Assembly: GCF_029531655.1 (NCBI RefSeq)
Contig: NZ_JANRMI010000004.1
Coordinates: 62,001-126,000 of the forward strand
DNA: 64,000 nucleotides
Reading direction: 5' to 3'
Origin: Bdellovibrio svalbardensis
GTDB lineage: Bacteria > Bdellovibrionota > Bdellovibrionia > Bdellovibrionales > Bdellovibrionaceae
Part shown: in pieces, positions 16,634 to 25,550 of the stretch
Layout: each line of letters opens with the position of its first letter
Position numbering within the stretch: position 1 is the first letter of the stretch
Translations under genes and position numbers: made by a program
Notes under the pieces: model-generated
What the model saw: the letters and a program-made list of their open reading frames with translations, nothing else
The model's database searches: none
What the model was told of the DNA's origin: nothing

Positions 16634-17794
16634 ATGAAAACAATTCTTGTCGTATTTGGGACGCGCCCTGAAGCCATCAAGCTAGCTCCGTTCATTCTTC
16701 GTGCAAAAGAAGATAAACGATTTCATGTTGTTGTAGGTTCAACCGGCCAACATCGTGAAATGCTTAAACCACTTCTAAACTTCTTTGATATCACGCCGGA
16801 CTTCGACTTAGACTTGATGAAACCTGGACAGAGCTTAGTTGATATTTCCATGGGTGTAATGAAGGGATTGAACGACTACTTGTTAAATCACAAAGTAGAT
16901 GGAATCGTTGTACAGGGAGACACTTCAAGTTGTTTTATAGCCAGCCTTGTAGCGTTCTACCATCGTATTCCCGTAATCCATGTGGAAGCGGGCCTTCGTT
17001 CAGGAGATATCTACTCCCCTTATCCCGAAGAATTTAATCGCAAGGCAACGGGCTTGGTTGCAAAGTTTCACTTTGCCCCCACCGAGACTTCGAAACAAAA
17101 TCTTTTGCATGAACACTATAGTCCAGAAAGCATCTTTGTGACCGGCAATACTGGAATTGATGCTCTTTTTGAGGTGAATAAACGACTTACAGCATCGACT
17201 CTGGGAGAGCAATTTACACAGAAGTATTCTTTTTTAAATCCTAAAAAGAAACTCATTCTTGTGACTGTGCATCGCCGGGAATCCTTCGGAAAACCGATGG
17301 AAGAAGTTATGAAAGGCCTTGTTGCTCTTTCTAAACGTGAGGACGTCGAGCTACTCATCCCTCTCCATATGAACCCCCAAGTACGTGCCTCTGCCGAAAA
17401 GATTTTTGGAGATGCTGCTTGCTGGATCGACAAAGGACAATCCGTACAGCCTGGACAAAGCAAAATTTGGCTTTGCGAACCCATCGACTATGTACCGTTC
17501 GTGTATTTAATGAACCAAGCTCATTTGATCATCACAGATTCTGGTGGGATTCAGGAAGAAGCTCCTTCACTAGGAAAGCCAATTCTTGTGGCTCGCGAGA
17601 AAACAGAACGCCCGGAGGCTATTCTCGCGGGAACATCCAAGTTAATTCCTTTGGAGCATTTGGCTTTTTTAAAAACAGCTGAAGAGGTTCTGGATACTCC
17701 TGAAATTTATAACAAGATGTCGCATGCTAAAAACCCATTCGGCGATGGCAAATCTTGTGAACGTATTTTAAATGTCCTCGCAGAACAGCTTTGA
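16634..17794 (+). CDS. wecB: UDP-N-acetylglucosamine 2-epimerase, non-hydrolysing
   Basis: This is a 386-residue cytoplasmic GT-B-fold enzyme that interconverts UDP-GlcNAc and UDP-ManNAc. Family hallmarks run the whole length: VVFGTRPEAIKLAPFI at the N-terminus, VVQGDTSSC near residue 95, HVEAGLRSGDIYSPYPEEFNR near 117, LVTVHRRESFG near 215, and ITDSGGIQEEAPSLGKPILV near 300. The ATG at 16634 directly follows a TTG. I take the ATG. It is divergent from the NfrB-like operon, which matters because E. coli nfrC, one of the N4 adsorption loci, is wecB. It could also supply ManNAc to the O-antigen genes at the left end of the window. Confidence 0.95.
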   Translation: MKTILVVFGTRPEAIKLAPFILRAKEDKRFHVVVGSTGQHREMLKPLLNFFDITPDFDLDLMKPGQSLVDISMGVMKGLNDYLLNHKVDGIVVQGDTSSCFIASLVAFYHRIPVIHVEAGLRSGDIYSPYPEEFNRKATGLVAKFHFAPTETSKQNLLHEHYSPESIFVTGNTGIDALFEVNKRLTASTLGEQFTQKYSFLNPKKKLILVTVHRRESFGKPMEEVMKGLVALSKREDVELLIPLHMNPQVRASAEKIFGDAACWIDKGQSVQPGQSKIWLCEPIDYVPFVYLMNQAHLIITDSGGIQEEAPSLGKPILVAREKTERPEAILAGTSKLIPLEHLAFLKTAEEVLDTPEIYNKMSHAKNPFGDGKSCERILNVLAEQL

Positions 17795-17840
17795 GGCGTT
17801 TTCCTCTCTGTCTATGATATGTTGCATCTCCTTAAGCTCC

Positions 17841-17868
17841 CCTCGGTTTGACATATGTTAACCCGAGG
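17841..17868. promoter_or_regulatory. 28-base near-perfect palindrome before a small membrane protein gene
   Basis: CCTCGGTTTGACAT faces ATGTTAACCCGAGG with one mismatch and one G-T wobble. The right arm runs into the GAGGAGG ribosome site of the gene at 17883. It could be an operator or a hairpin that covers the ribosome site. The absence of a T run argues against a terminator for wecB. Confidence 0.55.
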
Positions 17869-17882
17869 AGGACACTATCCCC

Positions 17883-18254
17883 ATGGACGGCGAAAAGATT
17901 CTTATCCAAGCAAATGTCAGCGATGAACGACGCAGTGATGGCTTCGTTTATATTGAAACTTTCAATCAAACACAAAAAATGCAAGTGGCTCTTCGTAAGT
18001 TGGCTTTGTTCTGGGGTCTTGCGATCTTATCGATTCTAATCCCCGTCTTTCACTTTGTCTTGGTTCCGCTATTTTTTGCTTTAGGATTTTTCTTCGCTCA
18101 CAGAGGATATAAATCTGAAGGTCAGGTTTTAAGTGGCTCAACCACCTGCCCCCATTGTCACACCGAAGTTGTAGTTCGGAAAGCAGAACTCAACTGGCCT
18201 ATCACTGAAATCTGCCAAGGCTGCGCACGAGTGGTGCGCATTGAAAAAGCTTAA
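17883..18254 (+). CDS. Small two-helix membrane protein with C-terminal zinc ribbon
   Basis: I do not recognise a named family. The 123-residue product has an acidic and polar N-terminus, two adjacent hydrophobic helices around residues 42-79 and a short C-terminal domain with TTCPHCHTEVVVRK and ICQGCARVVRI, two CxxC pairs spaced like a zinc ribbon. Helices followed by a cytosolic zinc ribbon suggest a regulatory or chaperone-like membrane protein. The ATG is preceded by GAGGAGG eleven bases away. It stands alone between wecB and the convergent pst operon, and a palindromic repeat at 18278 probably ends it. Confidence 0.7.
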   Translation: MDGEKILIQANVSDERRSDGFVYIETFNQTQKMQVALRKLALFWGLAILSILIPVFHFVLVPLFFALGFFFAHRGYKSEGQVLSGSTTCPHCHTEVVVRKAELNWPITEICQGCARVVRIEKA

Positions 18255-18277
18255 TACCAACTAATGCGACGAGCCTC

Positions 18278-18299
18278 AAAAAGGTACGGCGTACCTTTT
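18278..18299. repeat. Intergenic palindrome GGTACGGCGTACC (bidirectional terminator)
   Basis: AAAAGGTAC-GGC-GTACCTTTT lies between the convergent ends of the small membrane protein gene and pstB. Its last bases lie inside the pstB stop codon. The flanking A and T runs make it a plausible terminator in both directions. A second copy is at 32678, and a related palindrome is at 23629 and 32634. Confidence 0.75.
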
Positions 18300-19065
18300 A
18301 GCCGAAGCGGCCGGTGATGTAGTTTTCGGTTTTGGGGTCGCGAGGGTTGGTGAAGACTTGGTCGCTGGCGCCGAATTCGACAAGGTCGCCTAGGTACATG
18401 AAGGCGGTGTAGTCAGACACGCGGGCTGCTTGATGCAGACTGTGTGTGACAATGGCGATGGTGACGTCTTTGCGAAGTTCCTGGATGAGTTCTTCGATGT
18501 GACGTGTGGAGATCGGATCCAAGGCTGAGGTTGGTTCATCGAGCAAAAGGATCTCAGGCTCAGTTGCTAGAGCGCGAGCAATACACAGACGTTGCTGTTG
18601 ACCACCAGACAGAGCTGTTGCTGGAGAGCTTAAACGATCCTTCACTTCTTCCCAAAGTCCGGCTTGTTGCAAAGATTTTTCGACACGTTCTTCGATGAAA
18701 CTTTTCTTTTTTACGCCGCGAACTTTCAATCCGTAGGCAACGTTTTCATAGATACTTTTTGGGAAGGGGTTTGGTTTTTGGAAAACCATTCCGATACGCA
18801 TGCGCACTTCCATCGGATCAATTTCTTTACCCAGAATATTGATGCCACCTGGATGAAGCAGGATCTCCCCGTCATAATTAGCATTGGCATAAAGATCATG
18901 CATGCGATTAAAACAACGAAGCAAAGTTGTTTTGCCGCAACCTGAAGGGCCAATTAAGGCAGTCACGCGGTTTTCGTGAATAGGCAACGTCACGCCATTC
19001 AATACGCGTTTTTCTCCGTAAGAGAATTTCAAATTTTTCACTTCTGCACGAACTGTCAATTCCAT
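18298..19065 (-). CDS. pstB: Phosphate ABC transporter ATP-binding protein
   Basis: This is a 255-residue cytoplasmic ATPase that powers high-affinity phosphate import with PstC and PstA. Walker A is GPSGCGKTT near residue 39, followed at once by [15 protein letters not shown], the PstB-specific sequence. The Q-loop is [19 protein letters not shown], the signature [16 protein letters not shown] and Walker [14 protein letters not shown]. It is the last gene of pstS-pstC-pstA-pstB, one base after the pstA stop. No phoU gene follows, and the operon ends at the palindrome at 18278. Confidence 0.97.
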   Translation of the reverse strand: MELTVRAEVKNLKFSYGEKRVLNGVTLPIHENRVTALIGPSGCGKTTLLRCFNRMHDLYANANYDGEILLHPGGINILGKEIDPMEVRMRIGMVFQKPNPFPKSIYENVAYGLKVRGVKKKSFIEERVEKSLQQAGLWEEVKDRLSSPATALSGGQQQRLCIARALATEPEILLLDEPTSALDPISTRHIEELIQELRKDVTIAIVTHSLHQAARVSDYTAFMYLGDLVEFGASDQVFTNPRDPKTENYITGRFG

Positions 19066-19066
19066 A

Positions 19067-19984
19067 CTACCACTTCATCTTTTTACGGAAACGAGAGCGC
19101 AAGTAAATCGCTCCGCCATTCATAATCAAAGTCATACACAAAAGCACCACACCCGTCGCTGCCGCGTTCACATGGAACTCAGCCTGAGGACGTGATAGCC
19201 AATTGAACATCTGAATCGGCATTACGGTGAATGGATCCATGAGCCACTGAAAACTAACAAAAGGAACATGCCCCGTAATCGGCGGCGTGGGCAAAAAGGC
19301 AATGAAAGTCAAAGCCCCGATTGTGATCAAAGGAGCGGTCTCTCCGATAGCACGGGACAATGAGATGATCACTCCCGTCAGAATTCCGCCTGTGGAGTAT
19401 GGCAAAATATGATAGCGGATAGTCTGCCATTTGCTCGCACCCATCGCATAGCTGGCTTCTCTGATAATATTTGGAATCGAACGAATGGCTTCGCGCGTGG
19501 TTACGATAATAATCGGCAAGACCAAAAGCCCCAAGGTCAAACCGGCAGTGAGGATACTTTGCCCCAGTTTAAATTGATAAACAAAAAGACCCAATGCCAT
19601 CAAACCGTAAGTGATGGACGGAATCCCTGCGAGATTAATAATATTAAGCTCAATCAGTTGCGACACCCAGTTTTTCTTCGCGTACTCTTCCAGATAAACG
19701 CCAGCAGCAATTCCCAAGGGGATCGCACAGAAAGCTGTCGTCATCATAATACAGAAGGACCCCACCCACGCTGACAAGATCCCCGCTTTTTGAGGGAAGC
19801 GCGACGGGAAATTAGTGAAGAAGGCCCAATCAATGCGAGGCACACCGGTCATCGCCAGATCCACGATCAAAGCCAGCAAGGTCAACAAAGCAAACATCAA
19901 AGACATCAGCCCCATCATCGCAAAGATAAAATCCCATCTTTGGCGTCCTTTGATATTCGCTAGAAGCTCTTCCCGAGTTTCCAT
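19067..19984 (-). CDS. pstA: Phosphate ABC transporter permease PstA
   Basis: This is a 305-residue inner-membrane permease with six core helices that forms the phosphate channel with PstC. Typical PstA segments are [56 protein letters not shown] and the cytoplasmic EAA-like loop [21 protein letters not shown], which contacts PstB. Its start immediately follows the pstC stop, so the pair is translationally coupled. Confidence 0.95.
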   Translation of the reverse strand: METREELLANIKGRQRWDFIFAMMGLMSLMFALLTLLALIVDLAMTGVPRIDWAFFTNFPSRFPQKAGILSAWVGSFCIMMTTAFCAIPLGIAAGVYLEEYAKKNWVSQLIELNIINLAGIPSITYGLMALGLFVYQFKLGQSILTAGLTLGLLVLPIIIVTTREAIRSIPNIIREASYAMGASKWQTIRYHILPYSTGGILTGVIISLSRAIGETAPLITIGALTFIAFLPTPPITGHVPFVSFQWLMDPFTVMPIQMFNWLSRPQAEFHVNAAATGVVLLCMTLIMNGGAIYLRSRFRKKMKW

Positions 19985-20935
19985 CTATTCCTTCTCCTGA
20001 AACTTTTTGCGTAGCCACAGGCCGATAATATTAAAACACAAAGTGAGAATCAAAAGGCTTAAGCCCGCGACATAGATTGACCTAAAACCGATCGAACCGT
20101 GAGGCAAGTCACCAAGACTGACCTGCACGATGAACGCGGTGATCGTCGCAGCTGGCTCTGTGGGATTCAAAGTCAAATTCGGCTGCATCCCTGCGGCAAT
20201 GGCCACAACCATCGTTTCACCAAAGGCACGAGAAATCCCCAACACATAAGCGGAAGTAATTCCTGAAAATGCCGCCGGGATCACCACGCGGAAAGCCGTT
20301 TGCATGCGTGAAGCCCCCACTGCGAACGAAGCCTCGCGCAAATGCCCTGGCACAGATCGCATGGCATCTTCGCTTAAACTGCTCACGTAAGGAATGATCA
20401 TCACACCCATCACCAAGCCCGCACTTAAAACGTTAAATCCTCCCAAAGAAGGAATCACCTTTTGCAACAGAGGCGTGACAAAGAGCAAAGCAAAGTAACC
20501 GTAAACAACTGTAGGAACTGCTGCGAGCATTTCCAGAATCGGCTTTAAAACTTCGCGCACTCCGGGACGAACGTATTCGCTCAAGAAAGCTGCCGCAATC
20601 GTCCCCAATGGAATGGCCACGATCAAAGCGATCATTGTCGTCAAGAAAGTTCCGTTGATTAAAGGCAAGATCCCATAATGGGCGTTTTCAAATAGCGGAG
20701 TCCATTCGGTGTCAGTGAGGAACTCTTTCAAGGTCACGGTCTCGAAGAACGGAATACTCTCCATCACCAAGATTCCGACGATTCCAACAGTCACCAAAAC
20801 AGAAGAGGCTGCGGCAAGAAAAAGAATGAATTCGATCACACGTTCTTTCAAACGGCGCATACGACGAACCGGATGGTCCGCCGAAGTGAATTCGGAAAGT
20901 TTACGAAGTTGATTTTTTTTACTCACGACACCCAC
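19985..20935 (-). CDS. pstC: Phosphate ABC transporter permease PstC
   Basis: This is an inner-membrane permease of about 316 residues, the partner of PstA. It has an N-terminal cytoplasmic stretch rich in basic residues, about six helices, the PstC-type IPLGTIAAAFLSEYVRPGVREVLKP segment and the PstB-contact loop LREASFAVGASRMQTAFRVVIP. The start is uncertain. GTG at 20935 gives the full frame and GTG at 20926 (starting VSKKNQ) is equally possible, and neither has a strong ribosome site. It lies 25 bases after pstS. Confidence 0.95.
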   Translation of the reverse strand: MGVVSKKNQLRKLSEFTSADHPVRRMRRLKERVIEFILFLAAASSVLVTVGIVGILVMESIPFFETVTLKEFLTDTEWTPLFENAHYGILPLINGTFLTTMIALIVAIPLGTIAAAFLSEYVRPGVREVLKPILEMLAAVPTVVYGYFALLFVTPLLQKVIPSLGGFNVLSAGLVMGVMIIPYVSSLSEDAMRSVPGHLREASFAVGASRMQTAFRVVIPAAFSGITSAYVLGISRAFGETMVVAIAAGMQPNLTLNPTEPAATITAFIVQVSLGDLPHGSIGFRSIYVAGLSLLILTLCFNIIGLWLRKKFQEKE

Positions 20936-20960
20936 GTGTAAGAATAGTTGAACTGAAACA

Positions 20961-21980
20961 TTATAGCGAACCCTCGCGGTTCAAAAGCTCATCCAACTTC
21001 AGACCAATTTCAGAATGACCGCCAAACACGGTCCCCAGCTTTTTACCCTGCACGCGAGAAAGCCCCATTTCATAGGCTTTTGCTGGCAAGGGAACATACT
21101 TCACTTCAGGAACAATTCGCGGCGCTTCCTTCAAATAATATTTCACGAACTGCGCCACCCACTGTTTATTCAAAGAAGCTTCATTCACGTAAATAAAGAT
21201 CGGTCGTGACAAAGGAAAATACACGCCCGTTTCCACAGTCTCACGGCTTGGCAAAACAGGTTCAGACTTTTTCGGAGATTTTTCTCCGCCAATCAAACCT
21301 AAGACTTTCAGTTTACTTTTGTTTTCTTCGTAATAAGAAAGCGGAATATATGCCAAGGCCCACTTGTCCTGAGTCACACCGGCCACAGTCACATTGTGAT
21401 CTTGGCTGGCGGTATAGTCGCCTCGAGAGGAGTGCGCTTTCCCAACAACGGCTTCAGTAAAATAATCAAAAGTGCCTGAGTCTGATCCGGGGCCATAAAG
21501 ATTCAAACGTTCTTGGGGCCATGCCGGATTGACGTCACTCCATTTTTTGATCTTCCCTTGGGCATCAGGTGACCAGATCTTCTTGAGTTCCGGAATTGAG
21601 ATCTGTTGAATCCAAGTGTTCTTGGTGCTGACGACGATAGCAGCTGCGTCAAAAGCAATGGGGATTTCGATAAATTTAACGCCTTTGGCGCGGCAGGCTT
21701 CCAGCTCTTTTTGCTGAATAGGACGAGAGGCATCCTGAATGTCGGTTTCCCCACGGCAGAATTTCTTAAATCCACCGCCTGTGCCGGAAACTCCAACGGT
21801 CACACGAACTTTTCCGCGCACCATAGTCTGAAAGTCCTCTGCCATGGCTTCAGTGATTGGGAAGACTGTGCTGGAGCCATCAATGCGGATCACAGGCACT
21901 TGAGCCTGTGCTTGCGTCAATAGGACTGACGCCATGATGGTTTTAATCAACAATGTTACTCCAGCTAAACTCAAGCACAC
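20961..21980 (-). CDS. pstS: Phosphate ABC transporter substrate-binding protein PstS
   Basis: This periplasmic phosphate-binding protein of about 339 residues feeds the PstCAB importer. A signal peptide ends at TQAQAQ, followed by VIRIDGSSTVFPITEAMAEDF, the phosphate-contacting N-terminal strand. GVSGTGGGFKKFCRGETDI and LYGPGSDSGTFDYFTEAV supply the other ligand loops. The start codon is non-ATG: GTG at 21980, or TTG at 21974, which has GAGG five bases upstream. It heads the pst operon and is divergent from a PAS histidine kinase across 106 bases. I could not find a convincing Pho box there. Confidence 0.95.
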   Translation of the reverse strand: MCLSLAGVTLLIKTIMASVLLTQAQAQVPVIRIDGSSTVFPITEAMAEDFQTMVRGKVRVTVGVSGTGGGFKKFCRGETDIQDASRPIQQKELEACRAKGVKFIEIPIAFDAAAIVVSTKNTWIQQISIPELKKIWSPDAQGKIKKWSDVNPAWPQERLNLYGPGSDSGTFDYFTEAVVGKAHSSRGDYTASQDHNVTVAGVTQDKWALAYIPLSYYEENKSKLKVLGLIGGEKSPKKSEPVLPSRETVETGVYFPLSRPIFIYVNEASLNKQWVAQFVKYYLKEAPRIVPEVKYVPLPAKAYEMGLSRVQGKKLGTVFGGHSEIGLKLDELLNREGSL

Positions 21981-22086
21981 CTCTACAGACTAAAGACTAG
22001 CATCACCACGCAACGGTGTAATGTTAAGGTTTTATTATGATTTAGCCATTTCGCGTTAGAGCAGATTTCGAGTAAACTAAATCTCG

Positions 22087-23607
22087 ATGACCAACACGAC
22101 CTTTAAAGATCAAACCAATCTGCTTGAAAAAATCAATCGTGCTATTCCCAATAGCATCTACATCTTCGACGTCGTCGAGCAGAGCATGGTGTGGTTCAAC
22201 GAACGCGTGCAGGCAATGTATGGTTATTCGGTCGAAGAAGTTCGCGCCATGGGCCCTGATTACTGGGCGCAAACCATGCACCCGGACGACATCCCCTACT
22301 TGGCAGAGAGTCTTGCCAAAGTTCTAAGCCTCAAAGACGGCGAAGTGATTGAGCTTGAATACAGATTTAAGGATCAAAAAGGCGAATATCATTGGCTCAG
22401 CGACCGCGTCACTGTTTTCACTCGTGATACCGAGGGCAAGGTCCTTTCACTTCTTGGGGTCGCAACTGATATTGATGATCGCAAAGCCTATGAAGAGACC
22501 TTGAAGAAAACCATTGAGAAACTCAATATGTCATTAGGTGCGGCAAACATGGGCACTTGGGAATGGGATGTTCTGCAAGAGTCGGCTCGCTGGGATGCGC
22601 GCATGTACCAAATTCATAGCGGTGAATCCAATATGGAAGCCAATGCCCTCGCAGAGTTTAGAAAGCGAATTCATAAAGAAGATGCCGAGATTGTCCAACA
22701 GCGCTTCGACGAAGCCGTCCGACTCAAGCAAGACGTCTATCTCACCTACCGTGTCACTTGGGACAATGGCGAGATTCATCACGTCCGCTGCTATGGAAGA
22801 TTCTTAAGCCCCGGGCAAGATTCAAGAATCTACGGCGTCTGTTGGGACTCCACAGAAGAGATTCAAACGGAACGACAAATTGAAGAGGCCCGTGCCAAGT
22901 TAATTGCCAATACCAAGATGGCGGCACTGGGGGAAATGTCTGGCGGTATCGCCCATGAGATCAACAATCCTTTAACGGTCATCCAAGCGCGCGCCTTCCA
23001 GCTGACACAGATGGTGGAGAGCGGCCGTCCTGACACTGAAAAGATCAAACAAGCTGCCGAAAGTATCAGTCGCACCGCAGATAAAATTGCAAAGATCGTC
23101 AAGTCGTTGAGATCTTTCTCTCGCGAAGGTTCCAATGACCCTTTTGATATCGTCAGCGTTAAAGAGATCATCTCTGAAACTTTAGAGTTTTGTCGCACTC
23201 GATTTTACAATCATGGCGTCGATATCGTCGTGGAAGAAGTTGACGAAGAACTTGAGATCGAATGCCGTTTGGTGCAAATCGAGCAAGTTCTATTGAATCT
23301 TCTCAATAATTCTTTTGATGCGATTCAAGAGCTGGAAGAAAAATGGATTCAAGTCAAAGTGGAAGCTCAAGATGAATATATCGACATCAAAGTGATCGAC
23401 TCTGGAATTGGAATTTCCGAGGAAGAAGCAGAGAAAATCATGCTACCCTTCTTCACAACCAAGGAAGTTGGCAAGGGTACAGGTTTGGGCCTGAGTATTT
23501 CATCGGGCATCGTGAAGAGTCACAATGGAGAACTCTTTTTGGAGCCGCGAACAAAAAACACCACTTTCGTGATCCGTGTCCCCCGCCTTCAGCAAAATCC
23601 AGAATAA
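22087..23607 (+). CDS. Soluble PAS-PAS sensor histidine kinase
   Basis: This is a 506-residue cytoplasmic kinase with no membrane segment. PAS domains cover roughly residues 12-135 ([19 protein letters not shown], then [14 protein letters not shown]) and 148-260. A HisKA domain follows with [15 protein letters not shown], phospho-acceptor His about 290. An HATPase domain has [11 protein letters not shown] (N box), VIDSGIGI (G1) and [18 protein letters not shown] (F and G2 boxes). No response regulator gene is adjacent. It is divergent from pstS, which might link it to phosphate, but it does not look like PhoR, which is membrane-anchored. The kinase core closely resembles that encoded at 43804-45174. 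Confidence 0.9.
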   Translation: MTNTTFKDQTNLLEKINRAIPNSIYIFDVVEQSMVWFNERVQAMYGYSVEEVRAMGPDYWAQTMHPDDIPYLAESLAKVLSLKDGEVIELEYRFKDQKGEYHWLSDRVTVFTRDTEGKVLSLLGVATDIDDRKAYEETLKKTIEKLNMSLGAANMGTWEWDVLQESARWDARMYQIHSGESNMEANALAEFRKRIHKEDAEIVQQRFDEAVRLKQDVYLTYRVTWDNGEIHHVRCYGRFLSPGQDSRIYGVCWDSTEEIQTERQIEEARAKLIANTKMAALGEMSGGIAHEINNPLTVIQARAFQLTQMVESGRPDTEKIKQAAESISRTADKIAKIVKSLRSFSREGSNDPFDIVSVKEIISETLEFCRTRFYNHGVDIVVEEVDEELEIECRLVQIEQVLLNLLNNSFDAIQELEEKWIQVKVEAQDEYIDIKVIDSGIGISEEEAEKIMLPFFTTKEVGKGTGLGLSISSGIVKSHNGELFLEPRTKNTTFVIRVPRLQQNPE

Positions 23608-23628
23608 GCAAAAGCTGTCACGTTCTCC

Positions 23629-23653
23629 GCAAAAGGTGCCAGGCACCTTTTGC
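23629..23653. repeat. Palindrome GCAAAAGGTGCC-A-GGCACCTTTTGC, bidirectional terminator
   Basis: Perfect 12-base arms around one base lie between the convergent ends of the PAS kinase and the Fur-family gene. The A and T runs on the flanks allow termination on both strands. The same palindrome, with T at the centre, recurs at 32634-32658. Confidence 0.8.
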
Positions 23654-23671
23654 TTCACTCGGCGCAGTAAT

Positions 23672-24121
23672 TTACTGACATTTAGAACAGAGACCGAAGA
23701 AATCGAGGCGATGGGACACTTGTTTGTAGCCCATTCCTTCGACCATTTTGATGTGCGCAGCAAGGTCGCAAATATGCAAAGGTTCAACACGCTGACATTG
23801 ACGACAGATAACGTGATGATGGTGATGACCTGACTCTAGCGTCAGTTCGAAGCGCGCAACCCCATCCCCGAATTCAAGGCGGGAAACCAATTCTGCTTCT
23901 TCGAATTTTTTAAGAATGCGATAGATCGTAACCAGATCCATACCGTCAGCTTTGGAATCAATTTTTTTGAAAATTTCATCCGCTGAAATAGGCTCCGGAT
24001 GATGAAGAAGGATCTTCAGCATTTGCATGCGCTGCTGGGTGAGTTTCATCCCCGCTTTACGAACTCGCTCATTGAGGGAGTCGATATCAATATTTTTGCG
24101 CTCGTGGTTACATTTGCTCAC
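23672..24121 (-). CDS. fur: Fur-family metal-dependent repressor
   Basis: This is a 149-residue DNA-binding regulator. A winged helix (GMKLTQQRMQMLKILLHHPEPISADEIF, then LVTIYRILKKFEEAELVSRL) is followed by the metal-binding dimerisation domain with SGHHHHHVICRQC and a second CxxC, CSKC, at the very end. The two CxxC pairs would hold the structural zinc and the His cluster the regulatory metal. Whether it senses iron, zinc or peroxide cannot be decided from these motifs, so the symbol names the family. It lies upstream of, and on the same strand as, nothing obvious in metal uptake. The palindrome at 23629 ends it. Confidence 0.85.
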   Translation of the reverse strand: MSKCNHERKNIDIDSLNERVRKAGMKLTQQRMQMLKILLHHPEPISADEIFKKIDSKADGMDLVTIYRILKKFEEAELVSRLEFGDGVARFELTLESGHHHHHVICRQCQRVEPLHICDLAAHIKMVEGMGYKQVSHRLDFFGLCSKCQ

Positions 24122-24176
24122 AAAGAGGTCATACCCTATCTAGAATGGAAAATCCACCCCAGCTATTTGAAAAAGA

Positions 24177-24911
24177 CTAAGATTTACCCTGCACCAAGCC
24201 TCGGCGGCGACTCAGTTCATTTAAACCGTAATAGGTGTAACTGAGAGCAGAAAAGACCGGCACGATAAAGATCGCCAGGGGGATATAAGAGCACAATCCC
24301 AGCAACATGCCCATCCCGTAAAGTCTGTGAGACTCTTCCTTTTCGATCTGACGGCGTTCTTCCTGGCTGGCATAGTCCTGAAGAACATCATAAAGGAACA
24401 CTTTCTTATTCAACCAAGAAGTCAAAATCAACGGCACCAGCAATTGGAAGCCCGGCAAAAACCACAAAGGCAAAGTCACAAAAAAAGCGACCACGAACAC
24501 TCCTGTCGCGAATAGAGTGTTCCAAAGACTTCCAACAATGGAGCCCCCGCGCTTTTTTTCCAGATGTTTGAAGTCGGCCTCCGCGACCCACTTGAGAGCA
24601 ATCGGTAAAACAAAAATCGAGGTGAAAATCACCGCCGTCAGATAGGCCATTGGAATAAACAGCAACACCAAGGCGATCATTGCAACGAAGCCCGCGATCT
24701 CATGAAAACCAATCAGATTCTCCAACCAATTCATCGGACCAAAGGTGTGGAGGAAATTTGTAAGTCCAAGACTCCAGCCTTCCCAGCTTGCGAAGAATAT
24801 GAAAAAAATCACCCCCACCGCAAACATGGGCGGTATAATGACCAACAAGAACATGCGCAGACTGAGGAGTGACTCAAAGGATTGTCGAAGTGCTTCAAGA
24901 ATTTTGCTCAT
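24177..24911 (-). CDS. EI24/CysZ-like membrane protein
   Basis: This is a 244-residue protein with four or five hydrophobic segments that matches the EI24 domain family, which includes CysZ (sulfate uptake or export-linked). Supporting segments are YLTAVIFTSIFVLPIALKWV, SLWNTLFATGVFVVAFFVTLPLWFLPG and LLVPLILTSWLNKKVFLYDVL, followed by a charged helix and two more hydrophobic stretches. I place the start at 24911 (MSKILEALRQ). A longer frame reaching 25079 would run antisense through the divergent phosphatase gene and has no membrane-protein character. Function in this organism is unknown, and no sulfur genes lie nearby. Confidence 0.75.
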   Translation of the reverse strand: MSKILEALRQSFESLLSLRMFLLVIIPPMFAVGVIFFIFFASWEGWSLGLTNFLHTFGPMNWLENLIGFHEIAGFVAMIALVLLFIPMAYLTAVIFTSIFVLPIALKWVAEADFKHLEKKRGGSIVGSLWNTLFATGVFVVAFFVTLPLWFLPGFQLLVPLILTSWLNKKVFLYDVLQDYASQEERRQIEKEESHRLYGMGMLLGLCSYIPLAIFIVPVFSALSYTYYGLNELSRRRGLVQGKS

Positions 24912-24965
24912 TTCTAGATATTTGACCTTCCTCTCTACAGAAGCAAGTGCTTCAATAGGCTCATC

Positions 24966-25550
24966 ATGCCAAAAATCATTCATCTCTTCCGCCACGGACA
25001 AACTGACTGGAACAATATTCAACGTCTTCAGGGGCACACTGACATTCCTCTCAATGACGAGGGACGCAAACAAGCGCAAAGTCTTCAGGATTTTTTTGTT
25101 AAGAATCCAGTGGAGGTGATTTTGACCAGTGATTTAAGCCGCGCCCAAGAAACGGCGCAAATTGCCAACCAAAAACTGGCGGCACCTTATCTGATTTCAC
25201 CTGATTTTCGCGAAGTGAAATTAGGCGAGATCGAGGGACTGACTTACGAGCAAGTTCTAAGTCAGCACGGCGAGGAAAAATGGAAGCGTTGGCAATCTGT
25301 GAATCCGGCCCACTTTGACTTCGCCTTCAAGGACGGAGAAACAGGATTTCAGGCTCTAGCGAGATTTACTTCAGCCTTGGAAAAATTCTGTCGAGAAGAG
25401 TCTTTCACTACAGCAGGGCTTTGTACACACGGCCTGATGATGAGACGTTTCTTGCACAAATTAAGACCCACCCTTACCGAGCCTCTTCCCGTCCCCAACT
25501 GCTCGGTTTTCACCGTGCAGTGGAGTGAAGAAAAAGGCTTTATTTTTTAA
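24966..25550 (+). CDS. Histidine phosphatase family protein (phosphoglycerate-mutase-like)
   Basis: This is a 194-residue cytoplasmic phosphatase. HLFRHGQTDWN at residues 6-16 carries the catalytic RHG. Other family residues are LQGHTDIPLNDEGRKQA, LTSDLSRAQETAQI, DFREVKLGEIEGLTYEQ (proton-donor Glu) and CTHGLMMRRFL (second His). The family covers CobC, GpmB and broad-specificity sugar phosphatases. The substrate is not deducible. Its stop codon overlaps the convergent cti stop by three bases. Confidence 0.85.
   Translation: MPKIIHLFRHGQTDWNNIQRLQGHTDIPLNDEGRKQAQSLQDFFVKNPVEVILTSDLSRAQETAQIANQKLAAPYLISPDFREVKLGEIEGLTYEQVLSQHGEEKWKRWQSVNPAHFDFAFKDGETGFQALARFTSALEKFCREESFTTAGLCTHGLMMRRFLHKLRPTLTEPLPVPNCSVFTVQWSEEKGFIF

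Noticed and set aside
21981-22086. Pho box upstream of pstS
   Set aside because: No pair of CTGTCAT-like repeats 11 bases apart could be found on either strand.
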